From positions 62,001-126,000 of the forward strand of contig NZ_AIDW01000009.1 in NCBI RefSeq assembly GCF_000251145.1: a DNA stretch of 64,000 nt, given 5' to 3'. The DNA comes from Sphingomonas sp. PAMC 26621. GTDB lineage: Bacteria; Pseudomonadota; Alphaproteobacteria; Sphingomonadales; Sphingomonadaceae. This document shows, piece by piece, positions 53,755 to 61,905 of this stretch. Position 1 is the first letter of the stretch. The number at the start of each line of letters is the position of its first letter. The position numbers and the translations under genes are program-made. The notes beneath the pieces are model-generated. The model did not search any database, was not told the DNA's origin, and worked only from the letters and a program-made list of their open reading frames with translations.

Positions 53755-53867
53755 TAAGCCCCTCCCCTTCAGGGGAGGGGTTGGGGTGGGGCCGTGCCGC
53801 GAATCTAGGGCCTCGGTTCTGCTGCACTGCCCCACCCCCAACCCCTCCCCTAAAGGGGAGGGGCTAA
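53755..53867. repeat. Palindromic repeat, family A copy 5
   Basis: TTAAGCCCCTCCCCTTCAGG at the left and CCCCTAAAGGGGAGGGGCTA at the right. It separates the ATPase and permease genes and ends 4 bp before the permease ATG, whose upstream GGAGGGG is part of the palindrome. Confidence 0.9.
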
Positions 53868-53871
53868 GATA

Positions 53872-55080
53872 ATGCTCGGCACCACGCTCCTCCTCGCGCT
53901 GCGCTCGATCGCGCGGCACAAGCTGCGCTCGTTCCTGACCACGCTCGGCATCATCATCGGCGTGGCCGCGGTCGTGACGATGGTGACGCTCGGCAAGGCG
54001 ACCACCGCCGCGGTGCAGAAGTCGATCTCCTCGCTCGGCACCAACATTCTCCAGGTCCGCCCGGGGCAGGGCTTCGGGCGTGGCGGCGGGGGCCCGCGTC
54101 CGCCCGATTTCAAGCCGCAGGACGCGATCGCGATCCGCGACCAGATCGCTGGCGTCACCGCGGTCGCCGCGCAGGCCGGCACCACCGCGACCGCGATCTA
54201 CGAGGGCGCGAACTGGTCGACCACGCTTAACGGCACTACCAACGCCTATTTCCAGGTCCAGCCATGGCCGCTGACCGAAGGGCGCACCTTTACGCCCGCC
54301 GAAGAAGCCGCGGGCAAGTCGGTCTGCATCATCGGGAATACGGTCAACACCAACCTCTATCGCGGCGGCTCCCCGCTCGGCACGCGGATGCGGATCGGCG
54401 GGATTTCGTGCGACGTGATCGGGCGGCTGTCGGCGCGCGGGCAAGCCGGGTTCGGCGGCGATCAGGACGATGTCGTGATCATGCCACTCAAGGCCGTGCA
54501 ACGCCGCTTCACCGGTTCGACCGACCTCAAGCTGATGCTCGTCGGGGTCGATCAGGCCTATTCGAGCGCGACGGTCCAGGCCTCGATCGAGGATCTGCTG
54601 CGCGAACGGCGCAACATCAACGGCGGCAAGGACGATGATTTCAACATCTTCGACACCGCGCAGATCTCGGCGACGCTGACGCAATCGACCACGCTGCTGA
54701 CCGGGATCGTCACCGCGGTGGCGGGGATCAGCCTCGTCGTCGGCGGGATCGGGATCATGAACATCATGCTCGTCTCGGTGACCGAGCGGACGCGCGAGAT
54801 CGGCATCCGCCTCGCGATCGGCGCGGTGGCGGGGGAGGTGCTGCTGCAGTTCCTGGTCGAGGCGATCGCGCTGTCGATGCTCGGCGGACTGATCGGTCTG
54901 GTCGTCGCGCAGATTGCGGTGCTGTCGCTCGCGGGGGTGATGAAGGTCGATTTCCTGTTCGATCCGCAGATCAACATGATCGCCTTTGCGATCTCGGCGG
55001 TGATCGGGGTGGTGTTCGGCTATTTCCCCGCCCGCCGCGCCGCCGCGCTCAACCCGATCGACGCCCTCCGCCACGAATAG
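53872..55080 (+). CDS. MacB-type ABC transporter permease
   Basis: A 402-residue FtsX/MacB permease. The N-terminal amphipathic helix and TM1 (HKLRSFLTTLGIIIGVAAVV) are followed by the MacB periplasmic domain (residues about 55-270) and three C-terminal helices with GGIGIMNIMLVSVTERTREIGIR and FPARRAAALNPIDALRHE. It works with the preceding ATPase, MacA-like adaptor and outer-membrane channel in export of peptides, macrolides or lipids; the substrate is unknown. Confidence 0.93.
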   Translation: MLGTTLLLALRSIARHKLRSFLTTLGIIIGVAAVVTMVTLGKATTAAVQKSISSLGTNILQVRPGQGFGRGGGGPRPPDFKPQDAIAIRDQIAGVTAVAAQAGTTATAIYEGANWSTTLNGTTNAYFQVQPWPLTEGRTFTPAEEAAGKSVCIIGNTVNTNLYRGGSPLGTRMRIGGISCDVIGRLSARGQAGFGGDQDDVVIMPLKAVQRRFTGSTDLKLMLVGVDQAYSSATVQASIEDLLRERRNINGGKDDDFNIFDTAQISATLTQSTTLLTGIVTAVAGISLVVGGIGIMNIMLVSVTERTREIGIRLAIGAVAGEVLLQFLVEAIALSMLGGLIGLVVAQIAVLSLAGVMKVDFLFDPQINMIAFAISAVIGVVFGYFPARRAAALNPIDALRHE

Positions 55081-55103
55081 CCGCGCGCAGCGCAATACCT
55101 GTT

Positions 55104-55201
55104 CCTTCTCCCTTCGTGGCTTTGTGGCTTTGTGCGAGGCCAATCTTCTTCTGAAGAGGACAGGATGGACTCGCACAAAGGCACAAAGCCACGAAGAGAA
55201 G
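55104..55201. repeat. Palindromic repeat, family E
   Basis: CTTCGTGGCTTTGTGGCTTT near the left end and CGCACAAAGGCACAAAGCCA near the right form nearly perfect inverted arms around a 35-bp centre. Intergenic, before prmA. Single copy in this window. Confidence 0.8.
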
Positions 55202-55252
55202 CAGGTTTTTAGGACGCTTGCGCGTCGGTGCGTGGGCGGTCAGGAACACCTC

Positions 55253-56185
55253 ATGACCAGCTGGAAATTGAGCCTCCCCTGCACCCGCGCCGAGGCGGAG
55301 GCGATCGACGCCGCCGAGGACATTGCCGAGGGCGTCGTGCTGATGACGACCGAACTCGAGGAGGACGACCGCGAGCATTGGCGGCTCGACGCCTATCTCG
55401 AGGCCGAGCCCGATGCCGCGACGATCGCCACGATCCACGCGCTCGTCCCCAGTGCGGCGGGCGTCGCGCCGCAGGTCGAGGCGTTGCCCGAGGAGGATTG
55501 GGTGACGCTCAGCCAGCAGGGGCTCGAACCGATCACCGAGGGTCGGTTCGTCGTCCACACCAGCGCGCATCCGGCCGATGTGCCCGCAGGCGGCCGCGCG
55601 TTCCTGATCGAGGCGGGGCAGGCGTTCGGCACGGGGCATCATGCCACCACCTCGGGGTGTCTCGCGATGCTCGACCGGATGGACGGGCAATCCTTCGCAC
55701 GGGTAATCGATATCGGCACCGGCACCGGCCTGCTTGCTTTTGCGGCGCGGCATCTGTGGCCGGAGGCGGAGATCGTCGCGACGGACATCGACCCGCGTGC
55801 GATCGTGGTGACAGCGGAGAATGCCGAGACGAACGGCGTCGAAGCGGTCGATCTGACCGTCGCGGACGGGACGCTCGACGACACGATCGTCGCGCGCGCG
55901 CCGTATGATCTGGTGATCGCGAATATTCTCGCGGGACCGCTCGTCTCGATGGCACCCGAGCTTGCCGCCATCGCCGCGCCGCATGCGACGATCGTGCTGG
56001 CAGGGCTGCTGGAGACGCAACGCGCCGACGTCGTCGCTGCGTTTGCGGGGTGCGGGTGTGTGCTTGAGGAGACCGATCGTCGGGGCGACTGGTCGATCCT
56101 GCGGCTGAGCGCGGGGAGTGAGCGCTTTGTGCCGACGCAGCCGATCGATCCCAAGGGGCGGGATGGCTGGGCGCTGGATTTGTAG
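55253..56185 (+). CDS. prmA: Ribosomal protein L11 methyltransferase
   Basis: A 310-residue PrmA. AFGTGHHATTSGCL, the SAM site VIDIGTGTGLLAFAARH and the NPPY-like motif LVIANILAGPLVSMAPEL are present. It trimethylates L11 at several Lys and the N-terminus. I start at ATG 55253 (MTSWKLSLP), where the N-terminal substrate-recognition domain begins. Single gene between repeats E and F. Confidence 0.94.
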   Translation: MTSWKLSLPCTRAEAEAIDAAEDIAEGVVLMTTELEEDDREHWRLDAYLEAEPDAATIATIHALVPSAAGVAPQVEALPEEDWVTLSQQGLEPITEGRFVVHTSAHPADVPAGGRAFLIEAGQAFGTGHHATTSGCLAMLDRMDGQSFARVIDIGTGTGLLAFAARHLWPEAEIVATDIDPRAIVVTAENAETNGVEAVDLTVADGTLDDTIVARAPYDLVIANILAGPLVSMAPELAAIAAPHATIVLAGLLETQRADVVAAFAGCGCVLEETDRRGDWSILRLSAGSERFVPTQPIDPKGRDGWALDL

Positions 56186-56208
56186 GGGGGACTGAACCCG
56201 TCCCCTTC

Positions 56209-56276
56209 CGTTCGTTCCGAGCGTAGTCGAGAAACCTGTGCTGTGCCGGGTTTCTCGACTGCGCTCGAAACGAACG
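56209..56276. repeat. Palindromic repeat, family F
   Basis: CGTTCGTTCCGAGCGTAGTC at the left pairs with GACTGCGCTCGAAACGAACG at the right around a GAAACC/GGTTTC inner stem. Found between prmA and the convergent xylA gene; it could also act as a bidirectional terminator. Confidence 0.8.
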
Positions 56277-56333
56277 CGAAGAGAAGGTTGAACGAAGTGG
56301 ACCGCGCACATCTCTGTGCGCAGCCCGTCTTGT

Positions 56334-57644
56334 TCAGATGAAGCGGTTGATGAGATTCTCGATCCGCTCCTGGCGACCAGAGCGCGGCTGCGGGTCGATG
56401 CTGTGCTCGACCGCGAGATCCGCGATCCCCGCCAGGTCGAGACCACCGACCTTCTGGCCGAAGTCCGCATCCCAACCGGCGTAACGCTCGGTCTTGATCG
56501 CATCGAGGCGACCGTCCTCGATCAGCGCCGCTGCATTGAGCAGCCCCTTCGCGACGACGTCGATCGCGCCGACATGGCCGTGGAACAGGTCGACTGCGTC
56601 CATCGACTGGCGGCGGACCTTGGCGTCGAAGTTGAACCCGCCGGTGGTGAAACCGCCTGCGCGGATGATCTCCAGATTGGCGAGCGTCAGTTCCTCGACC
56701 GAGTTGGGGAACTGGTCGGTATCCCAGCCATTCTGCGGATCGCCGCGGTTGGCGTCGATCGAGCCGAAGATGCCGAGCGCTGCTGCGGTTGCGATCTCAT
56801 GCTCGAACGTGTGGCTGGCGAGGGTCGCGTGGTTCGCCTCGATGTTGACCTTCACTTCATTCTCGAGGCCGTAGCGCTTGAGGAAGCCGTACACCGTCGC
56901 GGTGTCGAAGTCGTACTGGTGCTTGGTCGGCTCGAACGGCTTGGGCTCGATCAGGATCGTGCCGGTGAAGCCGATCTTGTGCTTGTGCTCGACGACGAGC
57001 GACAGGAAGCGCCCGAGATTGTCGAGCTCGCGCTTGAGATCGGTGTTGAGCAGCGTCTCATAGCCCTCGCGACCGCCCCACAGCACGTAGTTCGCGCCGC
57101 CGAGACGATGGGTCGCTTCGAGCGCGTCGCGGACCTGCATCGCGCCGAACGCAAACACTTCCGGGTTGGGGTTGGTCGCGCCGCCGGCGGCGAAGCGCGG
57201 GTGGCTGAACAGGTTGGCGGTGCCCCACAGCAGCTTGCGACCCGACGAGGCCTGCAGCCGCTCCAGATGATCGACGGCTTCGGCGAAGTTGCGGCGATGC
57301 TCGGTGATGTTGGCGGCATCCGCCATCACGTCGACGTCGTGGAACGCGTAGAAGGGGATGTCGAGCTTGGTGAAGAAGTCGAACGCGACTTCGCGCTTCT
57401 GCGCGGCGGCGGCGGCATCGTTCGCGCCGGCATGCCACGGGCGGTTGAACGTCCCGCCACCGAACACGTCGGAACCCGGCCAGCAGAAGGTGTGCCAGAA
57501 GCAGGCGGCGAAGCGCAGATGGTCTTCCATCCGCTTGCCCATGACGACCCGGTCCTTGTCGTAATAGCGATAGGCGAGCTCGTCATCGGTCTTGGGGCCC
57601 TTGAAGGCGATCTGGGGGATGTCGGCAAAGAAATCATTGGCCAT
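56334..57644 (-). CDS. xylA: Xylose isomerase
   Basis: A 436-residue class II xylose isomerase. FHDVDV (catalytic His), [27 protein letters not shown], the metal site [15 protein letters not shown] and [17 protein letters not shown] are all present. It converts D-xylose to D-xylulose using two divalent metal ions. AAGGAG lies 8 nt before the ATG. It is the last gene of the GH43-xylB-xylA operon, 20 bp after xylB. Confidence 0.96.
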   Translation of the reverse strand: MANDFFADIPQIAFKGPKTDDELAYRYYDKDRVVMGKRMEDHLRFAACFWHTFCWPGSDVFGGGTFNRPWHAGANDAAAAAQKREVAFDFFTKLDIPFYAFHDVDVMADAANITEHRRNFAEAVDHLERLQASSGRKLLWGTANLFSHPRFAAGGATNPNPEVFAFGAMQVRDALEATHRLGGANYVLWGGREGYETLLNTDLKRELDNLGRFLSLVVEHKHKIGFTGTILIEPKPFEPTKHQYDFDTATVYGFLKRYGLENEVKVNIEANHATLASHTFEHEIATAAALGIFGSIDANRGDPQNGWDTDQFPNSVEELTLANLEIIRAGGFTTGGFNFDAKVRRQSMDAVDLFHGHVGAIDVVAKGLLNAAALIEDGRLDAIKTERYAGWDADFGQKVGGLDLAGIADLAVEHSIDPQPRSGRQERIENLINRFI

Positions 57645-57664
57645 TGGGGCGCTCCTTCGAAAAG

Positions 57665-59119
57665 TCAGTTGGATGCGGTGAGGGGGGCGATGCGGGCGTA
57701 GGCGGCGCGGAACGCAGCCTTCTTGGGCGCAAGCCGTGCGGTCAATTCCGCATCGGGGGTGATCCGGTGCGAAACGGGTGGGGCGACGCAGACTTCAGCC
57801 GGGGTCCCGCCGTCGACCGCAATCTGCGCGAGCCGCGCCGCGCCGAGCGCGGGGCCGACTTCGCCACCCTGGAGATACACCAGCGGCACCTCCATCGCGG
57901 CGGCGAGCGTCTCGCCCCAATAGCGCGAGCGTGCGCCGCCACCGATGACGGCGAGTTCCGCGACTTCGGTGCCCGCTTCGCGCAGCACATCGAGCCCGTC
58001 CGCCAGCGCGAACGCGACACCCTCCAGCACCGCCTGCGCGAGCCGGTTGGCGTCGGTGTCGTTGTCGAGCCCGAAGAACGCCCCGCGGACCTGCGCGTCA
58101 TTGTGGGGTGTGCGTTCGCCCGAGAGATAGGGGAGGAAAATCTCGGGACCGTTCGCGACACCCGCCGCTTCGGCGCGCTGAAAGAGTTCGGCGGCACCGG
58201 TCGCACCGGTCAGCCGTGCAACCCAGTCGATGCACGAGGCCGCGCTCAGGTGGACCGACATCTGGTGCCACATGTCGGGTAGGCAATGCGCGAACGCATG
58301 GACCGCACGCGCCGGGTTGGGCCGGAATGCGTCATTTGCAACGAAGATGACGCCCGAGGTGCCGAGCGACAGCAACGCCTTGCCGTCGGTGACGACGCCG
58401 ACGCCCGCAGCACCGCCGGCATTGTCGCCAGCGCCACCCGCGACCGGAACCTGCGCCATGCCCCATGCCTCGGCGATATCAGCGCGGAGCGTGCCCGCGT
58501 CGTCCGTGCCCTCGACCAGCCGCGGCATCTGCGCCTCGGTGAGGCCGCAAGCAGCGAGCAACGTCTCGCTCCAGCGACGACCCGCGACGTCGAGCCATAG
58601 CGTGCCCGCCGAATCCGACATGTCGGAGGCCTTCTCGCCGGTCATCCGCAGCCGGACATAATCCTTGGGTAACAGCACGGTCGTAACCTGCGCGAAGATC
58701 TCGGGCTCGTGGCGGCGGACCCATTCGAGCTTGGGCGCGGTGAAGCCTGGCATCACGATATTGCCGCCGACCGTCCGGAACTCACCCGTGACCGCTTCCA
58801 GCGCCGCGCATTCCGCGAAGGAACGTCCGTCGTTCCACAGGATCGCGGGGCGCAAGGGTTTATCGTCCGCGCCGAGCAGGGTTGCACCGTGCATCTGCCC
58901 GGCAAGCCCGATCCCGCGGACCGACCGCCGGACCTCCGGGTCGATCGCGAGGACTGCGGCGGTCGTCGCCTTCCACCAGTCCTCGGGGTCCTGTTCGGAC
59001 CACAAGGGCTGCGGCCGCTGGACGGTGAGCGCGGCGACGCCTTGGCCGACGACCGCGCCATGCGTGTCGAGGACGACGGCCTTGACGCCCGACGTGCCGA
59101 TATCGATTCCGAGAAACAT
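57665..59119 (-). CDS. xylB: Xylulokinase
   Basis: A 484-residue FGGY-family kinase. [17 protein letters not shown] (phosphate 1), [13 protein letters not shown] (substrate), [17 protein letters not shown] and [19 protein letters not shown] (adenosine site) are typical of XylB. It phosphorylates xylulose to xylulose 5-phosphate. I start at ATG 59119; length equals that of E. coli XylB. It is 8 bp after the GH43 gene and 20 bp before xylA. Confidence 0.95.
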   Translation of the reverse strand: MFLGIDIGTSGVKAVVLDTHGAVVGQGVAALTVQRPQPLWSEQDPEDWWKATTAAVLAIDPEVRRSVRGIGLAGQMHGATLLGADDKPLRPAILWNDGRSFAECAALEAVTGEFRTVGGNIVMPGFTAPKLEWVRRHEPEIFAQVTTVLLPKDYVRLRMTGEKASDMSDSAGTLWLDVAGRRWSETLLAACGLTEAQMPRLVEGTDDAGTLRADIAEAWGMAQVPVAGGAGDNAGGAAGVGVVTDGKALLSLGTSGVIFVANDAFRPNPARAVHAFAHCLPDMWHQMSVHLSAASCIDWVARLTGATGAAELFQRAEAAGVANGPEIFLPYLSGERTPHNDAQVRGAFFGLDNDTDANRLAQAVLEGVAFALADGLDVLREAGTEVAELAVIGGGARSRYWGETLAAAMEVPLVYLQGGEVGPALGAARLAQIAVDGGTPAEVCVAPPVSHRITPDAELTARLAPKKAAFRAAYARIAPLTASN

Positions 59120-59127
59120 TCGCGGCC

Positions 59128-60234
59128 TTACTTGAGCAAGGGGTCGATCGTCTTGATCGTCCCGTCGGTGTTGAAGGTCAGCTCGGTCACCTTGACGTTG
59201 CGCAGGTGGTTTTTGTTGCTCAGCTGCGTGTCCGCATAGAACAGCCACCATTTGCCGCCGGTCTGGATGATCGAGTGATGCGTCGTCCAGCCCTGCACCG
59301 GGTTCATGATATGCCCGCGATAGGTGAATGGGCCGTATGGGTTCGTGCCGGTCGCATAATTGAGGAAGTGCGTGTCGCCGGTCGAGTAGGTGTAATAATA
59401 TTGCCCGCCGCGCTTGAACATCCACGACGCCTCGAAGAAGCGCTTCTCATGGTCGCCGCCGAGGATCGGCTTGCCTTTTGCATCGAGGATTACCGCATCG
59501 CGCGGCGTCTCGGCGAGGCTCTTCATGTCGGGGTTCATCCGCGCGACCTTGCCGGTCAGCGCGGGCTGGCCGTCCTGCAGCAGATCGGTATCGCTGCCGT
59601 TGGGGTCGAACGTCCCGTTCTTCCAGCGCTGGAGCTGCCCGCCCCAGATGCCGCCGAAATACATGTAGCTCTTGCCGTCCGCGTCGGTGAAGACCGCGGG
59701 GTCCATCGAGAACGCGCCCGTGATCGGCTTGGGATCGGCCTTGAACGGGCCCATCGGGCTCTTCGACGTCGCAACGCCGATCATGAACTTGCCGAGGCCG
59801 TTCTTGTCCTTGGTCCGGTCGCGTGCCGGGAAGTACAGATAATAGGTGCCGTTCTTGTAGGCCGCGTCGGGCGCCCACATCTGCTGCGACGCCCAGCGGA
59901 CCTGCTTCACGTCGAGCGCGACCGGGCCGACCGTGACGGGCGCGCCGATCCGGTCCATCTTCAGGATACGGTAATCGTGCATCGCATATTCGTTGCCGAG
60001 ATCGTCGTCGGGGATGTCGGTCGGGACGTCGTGGCTCGGATAGACGTAGATCTTGCCGCCGAAGACATGCGCCGAGGGATCGGCGGTGTAGATCGACTTG
60101 ACCAGCGGCTGCGACAGGAAGCGCTTGGCGTCCGTCTGGCCGGTTTGCGCGGGGTGATCCTGCGCGATCAATGCGGTGGCGAGGCCTGCGCCGCCAAGGC
60201 CGCACAGTGCGGCCAGATACATGCCCTTCTTCAT
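59128..60234 (-). CDS. Secreted glycoside hydrolase family 43 protein
   Basis: A 368-residue protein with signal peptide MKKGMYLAALCGLGGAGLAT... to ALIAQ. The GH43 five-bladed propeller shows the three acids: Asp in TADPSAHVFGGKIYVYPSHD (base), Asp in SMDPAVFTDADGKSYMYFGG (pKa modulator) and Glu in FFEASWMFKRGGQYYY (acid). Members are beta-xylosidases or arabinofuranosidases, which fits its place at the head of the xylose operon: it would release xylose or arabinose from xylan fragments in the periplasm or outside. I start at ATG 60234 with GGGAGAT upstream. Confidence 0.92.
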   Translation of the reverse strand: MKKGMYLAALCGLGGAGLATALIAQDHPAQTGQTDAKRFLSQPLVKSIYTADPSAHVFGGKIYVYPSHDVPTDIPDDDLGNEYAMHDYRILKMDRIGAPVTVGPVALDVKQVRWASQQMWAPDAAYKNGTYYLYFPARDRTKDKNGLGKFMIGVATSKSPMGPFKADPKPITGAFSMDPAVFTDADGKSYMYFGGIWGGQLQRWKNGTFDPNGSDTDLLQDGQPALTGKVARMNPDMKSLAETPRDAVILDAKGKPILGGDHEKRFFEASWMFKRGGQYYYTYSTGDTHFLNYATGTNPYGPFTYRGHIMNPVQGWTTHHSIIQTGGKWWLFYADTQLSNKNHLRNVKVTELTFNTDGTIKTIDPLLK

Positions 60235-60278
60235 CCTGGATCTCCCGAATCTCGCGCTCGTTGGCGCGTGTTGAGGGA

Positions 60279-60307
60279 AAGTTAGCGCTACCAGACGGGT
60301 TCGACAA
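60279..60307 (-). promoter_or_regulatory. Promoter and LacI-type operator of the xylose operon
   Basis: On the minus strand TTGTCG (60307-60302), 17-nt spacer, then TAACTT (60284-60279) gives a good -35/-10 pair, with the start of GH43 about 45 nt downstream. Overlapping the -10 is TGGTAGCGCTAAC (60293-60281), a palindrome centred on TAGCGCTA. This closely resembles the XylR operator of Caulobacter xylose genes, where a LacI-family repressor is released by xylose. The regulator gene is not in the window. Confidence 0.7.
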
Positions 60308-60391
60308 GGAGTTTCGACGTGTGTGGCCTCTCGTCGCCCCGTACCATCCTCGCTTTGAGGTCCCCGTGCAGGCGGGCGTTCTCTAACTCTT

Positions 60392-60484
60392 CCGTCATCC
60401 TGAACTTGTTTCAGGATCCAGCCCTCCGCGAGTGGGGTCTGGGCTTGTTGCGCGGTGGATGCTGAAACGAGTTCAGCATGACGG
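60392..60484. repeat. Palindromic repeat, family C copy 2
   Basis: CCGTCATCCTGAACTTGTTT at the left and AAACGAGTTCAGCATGACGG at the right, the same arms as the copy in bioB. It lies between the xylose promoter and kdpE. The remaining sequence of the 60235-60603 gap holds the xylose promoter and nothing else recognised. Confidence 0.88.
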
Positions 60485-60603
60485 CAGAATTGGGGGGGCG
60501 CGGTGATGATCGACCTGTTGGACGCCCCCGCCAGGGGTTTCGCGGAGGCGGGGATCATGGAGCGGCGGCGCCCGAAGCCATGACGCAGTGGCGGGAAAAT
60601 CGC

Positions 60604-61296
60604 CTATCGCTCCCCCGTCGCGAGCCGATACCCGACCCCCGGCTCGTTGATCAGCAATCGCGGCACCGCCGCATCCTGCTCAAGCTTCTGCCGCAACCCG
60701 CGGATCACGATGCGCAGGTAATCGACATGGCTTTCATGCGCCGGCCCCCAGACGGTACGCAGCAATTGCGCATGGCCGATCACGCGGTCGGGCCGCTTCG
60801 CAAGCTCGGCGAGCACGTCATATTCCTTGGGTGGCAAGTGCACGACCTCGCCCCCGCGCCGGACCCGGCGATGTTCGAGATCGATCTCGACGTCCCCCGC
60901 GGTCACGTTGACTCGCTCCGCCTGTGTCGCCAGCCGATGCCGGAAGGCGGTGCGCAACCGCGCGAGCAATTCCTCGGTATCGAACGGCTTGATCAGATAA
61001 TCGTCCGCGCCGAGATCGAGCGCGGCGACCTTCTCAGCCGTCTCGTCGCGCGCCGAGACGACCAGCACCGTCGCCTGCGAGCGCGCCTTGATCAGCTGGA
61101 TCATCTCCAGCCCGTCGCGGTCGGGCAATCCCAGATCGAGCAACACCGCGTCGGGCTTGGCGATGTCGACCAGCGACAGGCCCTCGCGCGCGGTGCTCGC
61201 CTCGGATACGGTGTGCCCCGCGCGTTCGAGGGCGACGCGCAGCAACCGGCGGATGTGCGCGTCGTCTTCGACGATCAGGACTTTATGGGCGGGCAT
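60604..61296 (-). CDS. kdpE: Response regulator KdpE
   Basis: A 230-residue OmpR-family regulator. Receiver with phosphoacceptor Asp54 (VLLDLGLPDRDGL) and Lys in LIKPF, then a winged-helix domain ending LINEPGVGYRL. KVLIVEDDAHIRRLLRVALERAGH and VVHLPPKEYDVLAELAKRPDRVIGHAQLLRTVWGPAH are characteristic of KdpE. It normally activates kdpFABC when K+ is low, after phosphorylation by KdpD. It lies 10 bp downstream of kdpC, where kdpD would be expected; no kdpD lies here. Confidence 0.93.
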   Translation of the reverse strand: MPAHKVLIVEDDAHIRRLLRVALERAGHTVSEASTAREGLSLVDIAKPDAVLLDLGLPDRDGLEMIQLIKARSQATVLVVSARDETAEKVAALDLGADDYLIKPFDTEELLARLRTAFRHRLATQAERVNVTAGDVEIDLEHRRVRRGGEVVHLPPKEYDVLAELAKRPDRVIGHAQLLRTVWGPAHESHVDYLRIVIRGLRQKLEQDAAVPRLLINEPGVGYRLATGER

Positions 61297-61306
61297 GAGA
61301 CGCCTG

Positions 61307-61894
61307 TTACGGCCGCTTGCTCATCCGGTCGAGCGCAAGGTTGAGCGCGAGCACGTTGACCCGCGGTTCGCCCAGGAAGCCGAGCAGCGGGGTTTCCGCC
61401 GTCTGCTCGACCAACTGGCGAACGCGCGCCTGGTCGATCCCGCGCGCCTTGGCAACACGCGACGTTTGATAAAAAGCCGCCTCGGGGCTGATATGGGGAT
61501 CGAGCCCCGAGGCAGAGGCCGTCACCAGATCGGCGGGAACAGTAGAACCTGGTGCCGTAACTTGTGCCGCGGCCATGTCGGTCTTGACCCGGTCGACCAG
61601 CGCCTTGCTGGTGGGACCAAGGTTCGAGCCCGACGAAGCGGTCGCGTCATACCCCTTGCCGGCCGCCGACGGGCGACCGTGGAAATAGCTGGGCCCGGCA
61701 AAGCCCTGGCCGATCAGCGCGGAGCCGATCACGGTCCCCTTCGCGTCGCGGAGCAGGCTGCCGTTGGCCGCCCCCGGCGCGATCACCTGGCCGAGGCCGG
61801 TGAGCGCGAGCGGGTAGACGAGGCCGAGCAGGAGCGCGAACAGGAGCGTCAGGACGATCGCTGGACGCAGCGCGGATTTGAAATCGGTAAGCAT
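61307..61894 (-). CDS. kdpC: Potassium-transporting ATPase subunit KdpC
   Basis: A 195-residue subunit with one N-terminal membrane helix (about residues 10-33, [21 protein letters not shown]), then [22 protein letters not shown] and the C-terminal [17 protein letters not shown], all KdpC hallmarks. It stabilises the KdpFABC complex and increases ATP affinity. It is 11 bp after kdpB. Confidence 0.95.
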   Translation of the reverse strand: MLTDFKSALRPAIVLTLLFALLLGLVYPLALTGLGQVIAPGAANGSLLRDAKGTVIGSALIGQGFAGPSYFHGRPSAAGKGYDATASSGSNLGPTSKALVDRVKTDMAAAQVTAPGSTVPADLVTASASGLDPHISPEAAFYQTSRVAKARGIDQARVRQLVEQTAETPLLGFLGEPRVNVLALNLALDRMSKRP

Positions 61895-61905
61895 GGTTCA
61901 GATCC

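Noticed and set aside
60235..60558. An N-terminal extension of the GH43 protein
   Set aside because: It would translate the family C palindrome and the xylose promoter. The signal peptide at ATG 60234 is a proper start.
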